Source: an uncultured Bacteroidaceae bacterium (lineage in GTDB: Bacteria > Bacteroidota > Bacteroidia > Bacteroidales > Bacteroidaceae). Taken from it: a DNA stretch of 16,572 nucleotides. A model generated the notes under the pieces. That model worked only from the letters and a program-made list of their open reading frames with translations, was not told where the DNA came from and did no database searches. Positions 7,191 to 16,000 of the stretch are shown here, in pieces (the stretch's first letter is position 1; every line of letters begins with the position of its first letter). The stretch lies in contig CAJGCU010000056.1 in assembly GCA_904501945.1 (NCBI GenBank), positions 1 to 16,572 on the forward strand. Direction: 5' to 3'. The position numbers and the translations under genes are program-made.

Positions 7191-7646
7191 ATCTACTATT
7201 ATTGGTTACATTTACCTCTAGCTAAGTCAATTTTATTTTCATTTACTTTGCAAACTACAGTTTCAAACGTCCTTGTAAATGCTGTTCTGCACTTCAACAC
7301 CGTTACATTACAATATAGCAACAAAGGTTTAAAAATTAATTTTTCAGGCAACTTTTTTTATAAAAACAGTTTTATATTTAAGGATAGATAGCATAACAGA
7401 ATTTCCCATAATCAGCTAAAAACAGGCAGACCTTGTTCGCGACTAAAGCATTCCTGTTATTATTGGGAGACCGTAGCGCAAAAACAGTGATGGTGATGCT
7501 TAATCCAAGAGAGGATGTTAATAAAGCTGCAATGAGACCGTCCCTAACTAATGCATCAGAGATTTTGCCTTTGTTATGAAGTTCTGTTAGATCTTTTGAA
7601 ATTCTTTAATCTAAATCCATTATTACCATAATTTTTTAGTTTTTTA
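7191..7646. other. 456-bp gap between the two minus-strand gene clusters
   Basis: A/T-rich. Its only recognisable content is an inverted fragment of the LNPG domain on the plus strand (7424-7528). No tRNA, clear terminator hairpin or good TAnnTTTG promoter was seen. The rest shows nothing I can name. Confidence 0.5.
7424..7528 (+). pseudogene. fragment of the LNPG domain found in the 536-aa LRR protein
   Basis: Thirty-five plus-strand codons give RQTLFATKAF, then AKTVMVMLNPREDVNKA near the end. The LRR protein at 4524-6134 has GQTSFATKAI and AKTVMVMLNPGEDVAKA at residues 256-291; one gap aligns them and most positions are identical. Stops occur upstream (TAA at about 7387 and 7411) and downstream, and no start or rest of the gene is present. 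It lies in opposite orientation to the intact gene, so it is debris from a second, rearranged family member. Confidence 0.7.
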
Positions 7647-9374
7647 TCAATCATTGTTATAATAATACAAATATTCGTCTGGCATTGGATGAATGATCAA
7701 GTCACGTTCTGAAATTCCTTCCGCATCACGTTGTGCAATATATCTATCCAAGTATTGTGGTAAGACATATAAATTCACATCAGCTCGACAGTTGCCAATA
7801 AAATCCAAACTCTCCAAATTAGGCGAATATAGATAGATAGTAGAGAAAGTAAAACTGTGCCGTGTAAAAACTATCAATGTGGGTGGAAGAAACACTCCTG
7901 CTTCTCTATAAACAGAAACATCTTGTACTTCTAAACTATCTCTCATAACTTCTGTTACACCATTAGGAATGACAACACATCTATCATTTCCACGAATCAT
8001 TCCGTAGCTCTTTAATTTAAGTACACCTCTTTTTTTATCTTCTACATATATACGATGTATATCTCTCGGCTTTTCAAGTTCTTCTGCAGAAGTAGGGAGT
8101 CGTAATACTGTATTTTTACTATTTTCAAAAGCCTGAAAGTTGATTTCATTTATATAAGAATCCTCTTCAAATGCAACGGATTCAAGATTTTTACAATCCT
8201 TAAATGCACCGAATGAAAGACTTTCTACCGATGCAGGGATCATTATGGACTTTAATCTATTACAGCCACAAAAAACAGATCTGTTTATTTTCGTCAAATT
8301 GCTATTCTCCTCAAAAACGACAGATTCTAGTTTTGAACAATCATGAAACGCATCATCATTGATTATCCTCACAGATGAAGGAATAATTATAGATTTCAAA
8401 GGGCACCCTAAAAAAGCACATTGACCTATAATCTCAAGACTTCCATTCTCCTCAAAAATGACAGATTCAAGTTTGGGGCTCTCTCTGAAAGCATGTTCAT
8501 CAATTTTTACAACTGATGACGGAATTGTTACAGATTTTAGAGATGAGCAATACACAAAAGCACCATGCTCAATCACTTCCAATTTACTTCCATCCTCAAA
8601 GACAAGTGATTCCATTTTTTTACACTCCCTAAAGGCTTGATATCTAATATATCTAACAGATGAAGGAATATTAATAGACTTTAAAGGACATTTAGAAAAT
8701 GCAGAACGGCCAATCTCTTTAAGTTTGCTGTTCTCCTCAAATACAACAGATTCTAATTCATCACATACACCAAATGCGAGCATTCCAATTTTTTCAACTG
8801 AAGCAGGAATAATCACTTGCTTAATAGATTTCTCTGGCACCGTGTCTCTTGTAACTTCCTTTGTTCCAGATGGAATGACAAGAACTTCATCTTTATTATA
8901 ATTCTTTGTTATAATAGAGTCTGTTGTGACAGAATTACTATTCTGCACCAGCGGTTTTCCTGTACCTGCAAGCTTTTGATCATTTAATGTCTGTTGGTTT
9001 CTTAATTCTGCCAAACGAGAATCAAGCAACATCTCAATCTCATCCACATCTTCTCCATCTTTTTCTGCACGCCGTAAGATTATCTCACGTTCCTTTGGGG
9101 TTAGCACTCCATCTTGAAGCGCAGCTTGAATAAGACTTTCTAAACGTGAAGAGAGGCCTTCTTCATTTTTATTCTGAGTAGATGATGCATTATTGCCATT
9201 TACTATATTACTAAAGTTGTCTAAAACCCCTTCTGATTTTTCCTCAGCAAGATCGATTAGGCGCTTTGTGTTCTTTTGAGCCTCTTTGAACATATCTACA
9301 CTTTGCGACTTCTTAGCATTAATTAGCTCTTCAGCTTTCTTTTTAGCTTCTTTAAATTCATTCCAAAATCCCAT
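7647..9374 (-). CDS. cytoplasmic leucine-rich repeat protein with TerB-like segment
   Basis: 575 aa, last gene of the five-gene cluster and 12 bp after the FHA gene. Residues 1-60 are a charged amphipathic helix region (KEAKKKAEELINAKK). Residues 75-125 (SRLESLIQAALQDGVLT, then KEREIILRRAEKDGEDVDE) have the AxxDGVLTxxE helix-loop-helix pattern of TerB-like (tellurite-resistance/stress) domains. Residues 160-425 are LRR_5 units in an alternating pair, SVxFEExSKLxxIG and LKSIxIPSSV. Residues 430-575 contain a further degenerate LRR-like block and the end DLIIHPMPDE. No signal peptide is present. The gene is visibly more A/T-rich than the others of the cluster, hinting at separate acquisition. 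Role inferred: ligand recognition or scaffolding for the module. Confidence 0.82.
   Translation of the reverse strand: MGFWNEFKEAKKKAEELINAKKSQSVDMFKEAQKNTKRLIDLAEEKSEGVLDNFSNIVNGNNASSTQNKNEEGLSSRLESLIQAALQDGVLTPKEREIILRRAEKDGEDVDEIEMLLDSRLAELRNQQTLNDQKLAGTGKPLVQNSNSVTTDSIITKNYNKDEVLVIPSGTKEVTRDTVPEKSIKQVIIPASVEKIGMLAFGVCDELESVVFEENSKLKEIGRSAFSKCPLKSINIPSSVRYIRYQAFRECKKMESLVFEDGSKLEVIEHGAFVYCSSLKSVTIPSSVVKIDEHAFRESPKLESVIFEENGSLEIIGQCAFLGCPLKSIIIPSSVRIINDDAFHDCSKLESVVFEENSNLTKINRSVFCGCNRLKSIMIPASVESLSFGAFKDCKNLESVAFEEDSYINEINFQAFENSKNTVLRLPTSAEELEKPRDIHRIYVEDKKRGVLKLKSYGMIRGNDRCVVIPNGVTEVMRDSLEVQDVSVYREAGVFLPPTLIVFTRHSFTFSTIYLYSPNLESLDFIGNCRADVNLYVLPQYLDRYIAQRDAEGISERDLIIHPMPDEYLYYYNND
8167..8760 (-). 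repeat. 141/144-bp supra-repeat encoding paired LRR units
   Basis: A TCAAA-containing block, part of the codons for (V/I)FEE, recurs at 8167, 8311, 8452, 8596 and 8737. The steps are 144, 141, 144 and 141 bp, equal to 48 or 47 residues. Each step holds two LRR units, one ending in an IPSSV-type turn and one in FEExSxL. This points to growth by duplication of unit pairs. Confidence 0.75.
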
Positions 9375-9386
9375 AACTATAAAATT

Positions 9387-10109
9387 TTAAAGTTTATTCT
9401 TATAAATTGTTTCCGCCTCATTGTCACCCAGCATTGCGTATATTTCGGCTGCTAATGAATAAGTTTCTTGATGTTGCTCTACACTACATCCAGCATTGTC
9501 AGACGATAGACGGTCAAAAATACCACATGCACCTTTTATGCTCTCAAGCGCAACGTCAAGACGCCCTACCTTAAAATATAGCCGCGCACAAACCGTAAGT
9601 ATTGTAGCATAAACACCTTGAAGCAAAGCAGAACCATCCTGCATATCATACAAAGAATCACCAGCATCATATATTAAATTTTGAGCCTCCCAATATTTTC
9701 CTTCATTCATAAGATAACATGCCTGTGCACTCTTTGCTACTGGAATACAAAATGGCGGCATACTCTCTAACGCGCGTTGAGAGGAGGTGCTTAAAAAAAC
9801 CTGAAGATCACGACTTGACCTATATTTTCTGCACACGACTTGATGACAAGTATATATGTTATAATCTTCACTTTCTATCAATTCGCTTATAATAGCAGAA
9901 AATGATGGTCCTAGCCGTAAGGTGTCCTCCTTTTTTGCCAAAGTTCGTTTCACCAGCTTTACGCCATTAAGATATGTACCTGATGCACTCAAATTAGTTA
10001 CTGCGATAAAACCAGAATCCATTACTTCTATCTTACAATGAACGCGACTAACTGTTTCGTCCATAATAGGCATGCTTTGATTGCCGCCTTTACCTACTAA
10101 TATTTCCAT
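9387..10109 (-). CDS. FHA-domain protein with helical C-terminal region
   Basis: 240 aa. The N-terminal 1-85 is a forkhead-associated domain, a phosphothreonine-peptide binding fold. It shows G6-K7, SRVH at 21-24, NLSASGT at 39-45 and NG at 48-49, matching the conserved G, S-R-x-H, N and N-G positions. The C-terminal part (about 110-240) is alpha-helical with TPR-like spacing (AQACYLMNEGKYWEAQNL, YFKVGRLDVALESIKGAC, LAAEIYAMLGDNEAETIY). It probably reads a phosphorylated partner and recruits it to the module, but no Ser/Thr kinase is in the window. The spacers are 14 bp to the upstream gene and 12 bp to the downstream gene, both in the same direction. The N-terminal strand begins directly at the chosen ATG (10107-10109). 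Confidence 0.85.
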   Translation of the reverse strand: MEILVGKGGNQSMPIMDETVSRVHCKIEVMDSGFIAVTNLSASGTYLNGVKLVKRTLAKKEDTLRLGPSFSAIISELIESEDYNIYTCHQVVCRKYRSSRDLQVFLSTSSQRALESMPPFCIPVAKSAQACYLMNEGKYWEAQNLIYDAGDSLYDMQDGSALLQGVYATILTVCARLYFKVGRLDVALESIKGACGIFDRLSSDNAGCSVEQHQETYSLAAEIYAMLGDNEAETIYKNKL

Positions 10110-10123
10110 CTTGATTAATTATT

Positions 10124-11131
10124 TTAACGTGGCAAGGGTGAGATTTTGGGCATTTTAGGTATTACATTATATACATGCGCCATCTTGCGTTTGTGCGTAA
10201 GGCCACTAAGTACATAATTGAAATAGAATAGAAAATCTGTTTCATAATTATGAAGATTCTCATCATTGTCCTCTACAAGTAGCATCAGTGTTTGAGCAAA
10301 ACGTTCCAACATTTCACTAAATCCGTCAGCTCCATGCTCAAGAAACATGCGTGCCTGATCAATAAAATCTGTCATGCTCATGTCATTCCAATAAGCATAA
10401 AGACTATCCGCTGTTGCAAGTAATGCCATGTTGCCGTAAGGCTGGTTTGTCCAGGATTCCATTTCAGCCATTATTGTTTGGGCCTTACTTAGTTCCCCCA
10501 CATTTTGATATGCCACATATGTCCAAAATGCTTGCCAATAATTGTCACTAGTTCTGCTTTCGTAAAGTTTAACACATTTGTTAGGATTTAGTCCTGACAG
10601 GATGAGATAATAGTAAAATTGTACCTCCTCTGCATCATACTTTTCTGCCATGACTTCAAGTCTTGAGAAGTTTTGCTTGAGCATATCTATCTTTCCGTTT
10701 CTTGCCATTCCCACAATCTGCTGCAATGTAATGCGCATCATCGGATTTAGTAGATTTTGTGATTGTCTCAATCGCAGTTGTCTCACATTTTCACGTATAG
10801 AATCGGCTTCTACCGAATCAAGGCCCAAACTTAAGCGTAAATTTTCCAATTGGCGCGACTCCTCACATGTCATTACACCATCGGCATAAACCACTTCACA
10901 AAGAGCCTTATACTCGCGGACTTTATCGAGATGAATTTCCTCTTTATGCTTTTGACGCTCGTGAACAATGTTAGTTACATTATGGGAATCTATATTAATT
11001 CCTCCACTAATAGCATTAGCATCGCCTAAATTAATGCTAATTCCAGCAGATTGAGGAGCATCTATTAATTGGGTTCCGCACTCAGGGCAGAACTTTCCGT
11101 CAAATTCTTGTTTACAATTAGGGCAATACAT
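10124..11131 (-). CDS. zinc-ribbon protein with TerB-like segment and helical repeats
   Basis: 335 aa. A zinc ribbon covers residues 3-18 (CPNC and CPEC). Next comes a Gly/Asn-rich strand segment SINLGDANAISGGINIDSHN, of a type often seen after zinc ribbons in stress/effector proteins. Residues 70-120 (YKALCEVVYADGVMTCEES, then LENLRLSLGLD) match the AxxDGxxTxxE pattern of TerB-like domains. The same pattern occurs in the LRR protein of this cluster. The rest (about 125-320) is helical with TPR-like features. There is no signal peptide or membrane segment. A 25-bp pentamer repeat fills the 27-bp spacer before its start. Probably an adaptor of the module; biochemical role unknown. Confidence 0.8.
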   Translation of the reverse strand: MYCPNCKQEFDGKFCPECGTQLIDAPQSAGISINLGDANAISGGINIDSHNVTNIVHERQKHKEEIHLDKVREYKALCEVVYADGVMTCEESRQLENLRLSLGLDSVEADSIRENVRQLRLRQSQNLLNPMMRITLQQIVGMARNGKIDMLKQNFSRLEVMAEKYDAEEVQFYYYLILSGLNPNKCVKLYESRTSDNYWQAFWTYVAYQNVGELSKAQTIMAEMESWTNQPYGNMALLATADSLYAYWNDMSMTDFIDQARMFLEHGADGFSEMLERFAQTLMLLVEDNDENLHNYETDFLFYFNYVLSGLTHKRKMAHVYNVIPKMPKISPLPR

Positions 11132-11132
11132 A

Positions 11133-11157
11133 TTATGTTATGTTAGGTTAGGTTAAG
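11133..11157. repeat. pentanucleotide tandem repeat in a gene spacer
   Basis: Five consecutive 5-bp units on the plus strand: TTATG, TTATG, TTAGG, TTAGG, TTAAG. They fill almost all of the 27 bp between the stop of the peptidase gene and the ATG of the zinc-ribbon/TerB-like gene. Unit number could change the spacing to the start codon. Confidence 0.8.
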
Positions 11158-11158
11158 T

Positions 11159-12991
11159 TTATTTTGTTTTTATTACTCGTTTAATGTTTCCTTGATTGTC
11201 TATCTCCACCCATGATTTGCGCGCATAGGCTTTGCTCATGTCTTCATAGGCGTAGCTGTAACCCTCTTCGATGGTTCCATCTCCCTTAGGAATGGAGAAC
11301 TTGTCCACATAACTCAGCCAACGAGGCTCAAGACCGAGGACATCGTACAGATGCTGCTGTACCAGATTGTGTATAGCAGAGATATTAGCATCAACAGATT
11401 CCTTAATCTGGTTGAGAAGAGAAGAGTTCATGTCCTCCTTACACATGACACGTCGTGTGCTCTTCATACGTACAGGCAGATTCTTCGCCTGTGGCAGTTT
11501 TGGCAGCACATGTACTTCCTCTGAACGTCGCAGCACCTCTTCATTGCGTTGCATCCGAAGCATCGGATTGCCATAGAGTGAGAACATCATCATTGTAGCC
11601 ATTGAGAAGTCATCACGTTCCAAGTGACGGAACACATTGAAGTATTCCAGTTTGGCACGCATCATGGCCTCGCCCATTGGCACACCCCTGAACTGCTCCA
11701 TACAAAATATAGGCATCAGATGTTCAGAACCGCTGCCCTCATGCACCTCAACACCTTCCGGTATATCCAAATCTGTCATAGGCACAGATATCAGCGAACC
11801 AGCATAGAACATGAAACCGACCTCATATAATGCAGTGAGCATCATTGACTCATATCTCTCGTAACCATGATAACGGGCACCATAGCACGCCACAGTATTA
11901 AACACGCGGGCATTAGTCTCGTTAATCATATCCAGACAGAAGGCCTCGCCCTCATCACTGTAGAAACCAGACATGTCAGCTCTGCTTGCTCCATGCAGAT
12001 TGAACAGAAGCATTCCTGTTTCTCCCAGAGTTTCATATACAGGCTCTGTGGATTCCTCATCCTCTGTTATTACAGGCGGACTTACATACATACCATCTTG
12101 CACCATTTCTGGGTCATTGGCGTGGTGAAGCAGTGGCAAGTGCTCAGACATGGTCTTGCTAGCAGGCAGCCATGAGGCATTGGCGGTCATCATAACATTA
12201 TCCACCTGTATACCATCCTCATAATACAATCTGCAATTTTCAAAATACAACTCTATATCATCCTCCAACGACGTATTCATCTCACCGTCTTCAAGAGGGA
12301 GACGTGACACAGTGTTTCTCACGTATTCTTCGGTAATGCTGCGGTCACCGTCCCATAAGTTGCTGAAAAAATCTCCCTCAAAACAATAGCACATGTCACA
12401 AGGTATCTTGCCGTCATCGCTGGAACCGAACACGTCTTCGACCATAGGAATTGGGATAACGTCATGACCTCCGATGATGAACACAGGAGTCTTCACACCA
12501 TAACTAAACCCATTTTCCTTCATATATTCAGATATAAATTCGTTATGTTCCAACCAGAACTCCTTGTTACGGAAACGAGCTGCATTGTATGCTACATCAA
12601 GCTGGTGCCAGCACATGTTGTACTCGGCCGCATCTGCAATAAAATCTCCAATAACACGTTCCACATCTTCTATCGAGCAACCATATTTCTCGGCCAGCCT
12701 CTCGCTGTCCGTATAAAGGATGCCACGCTGGGGAACTAACAAGACGGACTGCTCATCTGCTTCATTGTTGGCTACAACCGTTTCTGGATTATCGAAAAGA
12801 GATGTTCCGCAATTGCAGCAGAAATTCGCCCCTGATGGATTAGGCGTACCGCACTCAGGACAAAAGCATGAAAAACCTGTCTCCATACATACATCTGCGG
12901 AAGGAATATTGAAAGAAACAGATTGTTCTATCCCCTGCAATTGACTATCCAACTCACTTCGCAAATTTGACAAATATCTATCTAATTCCAT
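11159..12991 (-). CDS. caspase-like (clan CD, C25-type) cysteine peptidase with zinc ribbon
   Basis: 610 aa. Residues 1-40 are a helical lead, and a zinc ribbon follows with CPEC at 44-47 and CCNC at 58-61. Residues about 80-480 resemble the gingipain/caspase fold: PVFIIGGHDVIPIP at 169-182, LLFNLHGA at 328-335 and FNTVACYG at 364-371. The pair His333-Gly and Cys369 fits the catalytic dyad of clan CD. FSLYGNPMLRM at 470-480 matches the YGDP-type end of such domains. The last 100 residues are helical and charged. There is no signal peptide or cleavage-type propeptide, so unlike gingipains it should act inside the cell, possibly on another module protein. It lies 35 bp after the SPFH gene and 27 bp before the zinc-ribbon/TerB-like gene. 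Substrate and trigger are not visible. Confidence 0.82.
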   Translation of the reverse strand: MELDRYLSNLRSELDSQLQGIEQSVSFNIPSADVCMETGFSCFCPECGTPNPSGANFCCNCGTSLFDNPETVVANNEADEQSVLLVPQRGILYTDSERLAEKYGCSIEDVERVIGDFIADAAEYNMCWHQLDVAYNAARFRNKEFWLEHNEFISEYMKENGFSYGVKTPVFIIGGHDVIPIPMVEDVFGSSDDGKIPCDMCYCFEGDFFSNLWDGDRSITEEYVRNTVSRLPLEDGEMNTSLEDDIELYFENCRLYYEDGIQVDNVMMTANASWLPASKTMSEHLPLLHHANDPEMVQDGMYVSPPVITEDEESTEPVYETLGETGMLLFNLHGASRADMSGFYSDEGEAFCLDMINETNARVFNTVACYGARYHGYERYESMMLTALYEVGFMFYAGSLISVPMTDLDIPEGVEVHEGSGSEHLMPIFCMEQFRGVPMGEAMMRAKLEYFNVFRHLERDDFSMATMMMFSLYGNPMLRMQRNEEVLRRSEEVHVLPKLPQAKNLPVRMKSTRRVMCKEDMNSSLLNQIKESVDANISAIHNLVQQHLYDVLGLEPRWLSYVDKFSIPKGDGTIEEGYSYAYEDMSKAYARKSWVEIDNQGNIKRVIKTK

Positions 12992-13026
12992 AAGTCGATT
13001 TTTCTGCTATTGCCTTATTATATATG

Positions 13027-16000
13027 TCAGAAACGGAATCCACACTCACCGCAGAACATGGCGTCCTCATCAAGTTCTATTCCACACTGAGGACAGCGTT
13101 TTATTCCCATTTGCATTTGCTGCAATTCGTGCGCAGGTTGTTGATAATCCTGCTGTCGGGAATGCTGCTGAGGTTGCATGTTAATGTTCGTACTGCTGGT
13201 GTACAGATTACCAGCGGCGGCTGTATTAATCTGCGCCATACTGCCCATAGCCACCTGATTTTGTGCGTCCATGCGGTCTTGCTGACGATAGGCATCCTGC
13301 TTATATTCGTTGGCGCGCTGCATCTGGTCATCGTAGCGTTGCTGCTGGAATTGCTGTTGCTGTTGGAACATAGCCTGTTGGGTTGCCATGTTCGCTCCAG
13401 CCGTTCCCATCATGCCCTGCTGCATCATCTGTGCCATCTGCATCATCATCTGCTGGTTCTGAGCGCCCTGGCTCTGCTGCATCTGCAACATCTGCTGGTA
13501 AATGGCTGCCTGCTCGGCCTGTTGTTTCTGAAGGAGTTCGTTTTCCTTGCTAGAACCCATAGCTTTGGCAAACTCAGCCTGAGCAGCTGTATCCATCTGG
13601 GATATCTGCTTGGCTGCTATAGCATCGGCACCCATCTGAGCTTCCATAGTGTCACGATTCATCTGAGCTTGAACGTCCATACTATGAATACTTTCGGCAC
13701 TACGATTCTGTTCACGCAGTTGCTGCAGCTCCTGTTCTTTCATCGCCTGCATATTGCGCATGGCAATATTACCCTTACGCTCTAGGATATCAATATCGTC
13801 AAACTTGTCCTGACGGTTGCGTTCGTAAGCCACTTGGTCATTCTCACGGCGCAATTGTTCCTCGCGCATGCGCTGATTCCAATCGCTTTCACGTTGGCGC
13901 TTTTCTTTCTGCCAATCATAATCCTCTTCACGAATCTTCTTCTGCCAATCGTATTCGTCGAGTTGCTGGCGACGTGTGAAGTTACGGTTGTACTCCTGCT
14001 CTTCATGCATCCACTCGCGTTCACGCTGTTCATCTTCGACACCCCAGTTGCGACGACGTTGCAAATCTTCACGCTCCCAGTCGTGGTCCTGTTTCTGGTC
14101 ATCTAGCGCCCATTCGGCATGGAGACGTTCATTGTCAACCTTAAGAAGGTTCTGGATACGCATAATTTCCGTAATACTATCACGTCGTATCTTGTTCTGG
14201 GCGAGTGCATCCTCAAGGGCTGCCACCTCATCATCCTTAACAAGACGATTCTTGCGAAGGTCCTGAAGCGCTTCATATTCCTCTTCCTTATTCTTTGCTT
14301 CACGTACACGGCGCTGGCTTTCAAGAAGCATGACAAACTCCGCCATCTCGTCTTCATGGAGCAGATGGTCCTTGTTAACCTGTTGCATTGCGTATGCAAA
14401 ATCCTCCTTGTTGCGTGCCGAATTAATCATCTGAGTATTTTTCTCCTGTTCGAGACGATTACGGAATTCACCTGTACGCTGAAGAAAATCCAATTCCTTC
14501 TCACTGCAATAGAGTTCACGCTCCACTTGCCGGAAACGTTCGAAATCGCTATTTTGGTCTGTTATCTGAACGACCTGCACACATTCTATCCCAAAGAGCT
14601 GGCGGTTAATCGTTCCTTGAACCTGTTGTTTGAGGTTCTCTACCATTGCAGGAGCAAGACCTTCCTGCTGATAGTTGACATTACGAAGGTTCTGGCGCAA
14701 GCAGTTCTCAACAGTATTTGTGAGAATGTTGAAAAAGTCGTTTGTCGTTACACTATTCCTATCTGTAAGGTAATTGGTCGCAAACTCACAGATATTTGTC
14801 ACCTTCAGTTGAAGCATCACACCCATTTTCACGTCAAATATGCCTACAGGTATTGTATAAGGTTTGTATTCGACACCTCCGTCTGTTGGCGTGCCACCAA
14901 AACTTAGCGGAATATGGCGTTTGCTAACTATGATAAGCGACATTACAGGCTCTGGATTCTTAACCTTAAGCGCCTTCTCCACTTCAGCCTTCAGACGACG
15001 CATGCGTTCGGCGTTCTCGTTAGATTCTTTCTCCTTCTTTGCTGGCGAGGCTCCAAACACAAATTCCCAACCACGTCGCAGGAACCCTCCAGCAATACCA
15101 ACAAATCCGCCACGCTCTGCTATTGACTGCGGCTTTTGATTTGCAGCTTGGGTTGCACGTTTCTCTCTGTCCTGCTGTTCCATCTCTGCATAAAGCTTGT
15201 CGAACTCCTGCTTCATCATTTGTTCGTTTCGCTGTGGTACATTGTATGCGCCAGCATCCATCACAGTTACAAGATTGCCATTAACAAAAATCATAGCCTG
15301 ACAACCTTCTTGGATTATGAACCCATTAAGACCAGTTACAGAATCAAGTTCCCGTTCTGTTATTCGACGGGCAATCTGTCCTGGTTGTATGCCCCAGATG
15401 GCCTTGTTACGTACGACAGCGAGTTCATCAGCATTCACATCACTCAGACTTACCACAGGAACCGTTCTGTTGTTCAGAGGTACTTCATTCGTAACAGGAG
15501 ATGCTTGCTGCTGTGCAAATTGAGGATCCGCTTTAACTTTCATTTCAAGAACTTTTTCTTGGAGTTTCTTGAGGAGTCCAGTAACCTTACCGTTTCGGAC
15601 ACCGTATTCTGCGTTTTTGTCGCCTAATGCTTGTTGAATTGCACTTATAATACTCTCCACATCCATTTGATCTGTTACAGATACTGCATTAGGAAAATTC
15701 TTAAACAATTCCTTTACTACCGATTGAGCTCTTTGAATCTCAAATATGGCTGCTTTATTCAAAGCATCGTAATTATGTTCACGTTCCCGCTGTTGGGCGT
15801 ACCCCTGAGAGAAAGAACCTCCAGTTGCTGCGGACGCTATCCCTGCACCTACACGAGAAAAAACTCCTTTATTATTTTCTTGTGAAACATTTTGTACATT
15901 CACAAGTGGCTGACCGCACTTCATACAAAATTTCTGACCAGGTTTAATATCCTGATTTCCACATTTTGAACATTTGGTTTCCCTACTTGGACTAAAGTTA

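Noticed and set aside
13024..13785. 253-codon open frame on the plus strand, rich in Leu and His.
   Set aside because: It is antisense to the Q/M-rich tail of the SPFH gene. Gln codons read in reverse give Leu/His/Cys, which explains its length and composition.
14119..14907. 262-codon plus-strand open frame opposite the SPFH domain.
   Set aside because: The opposite strand carries recognisable SPFH motifs, and this frame shows no domain of its own.
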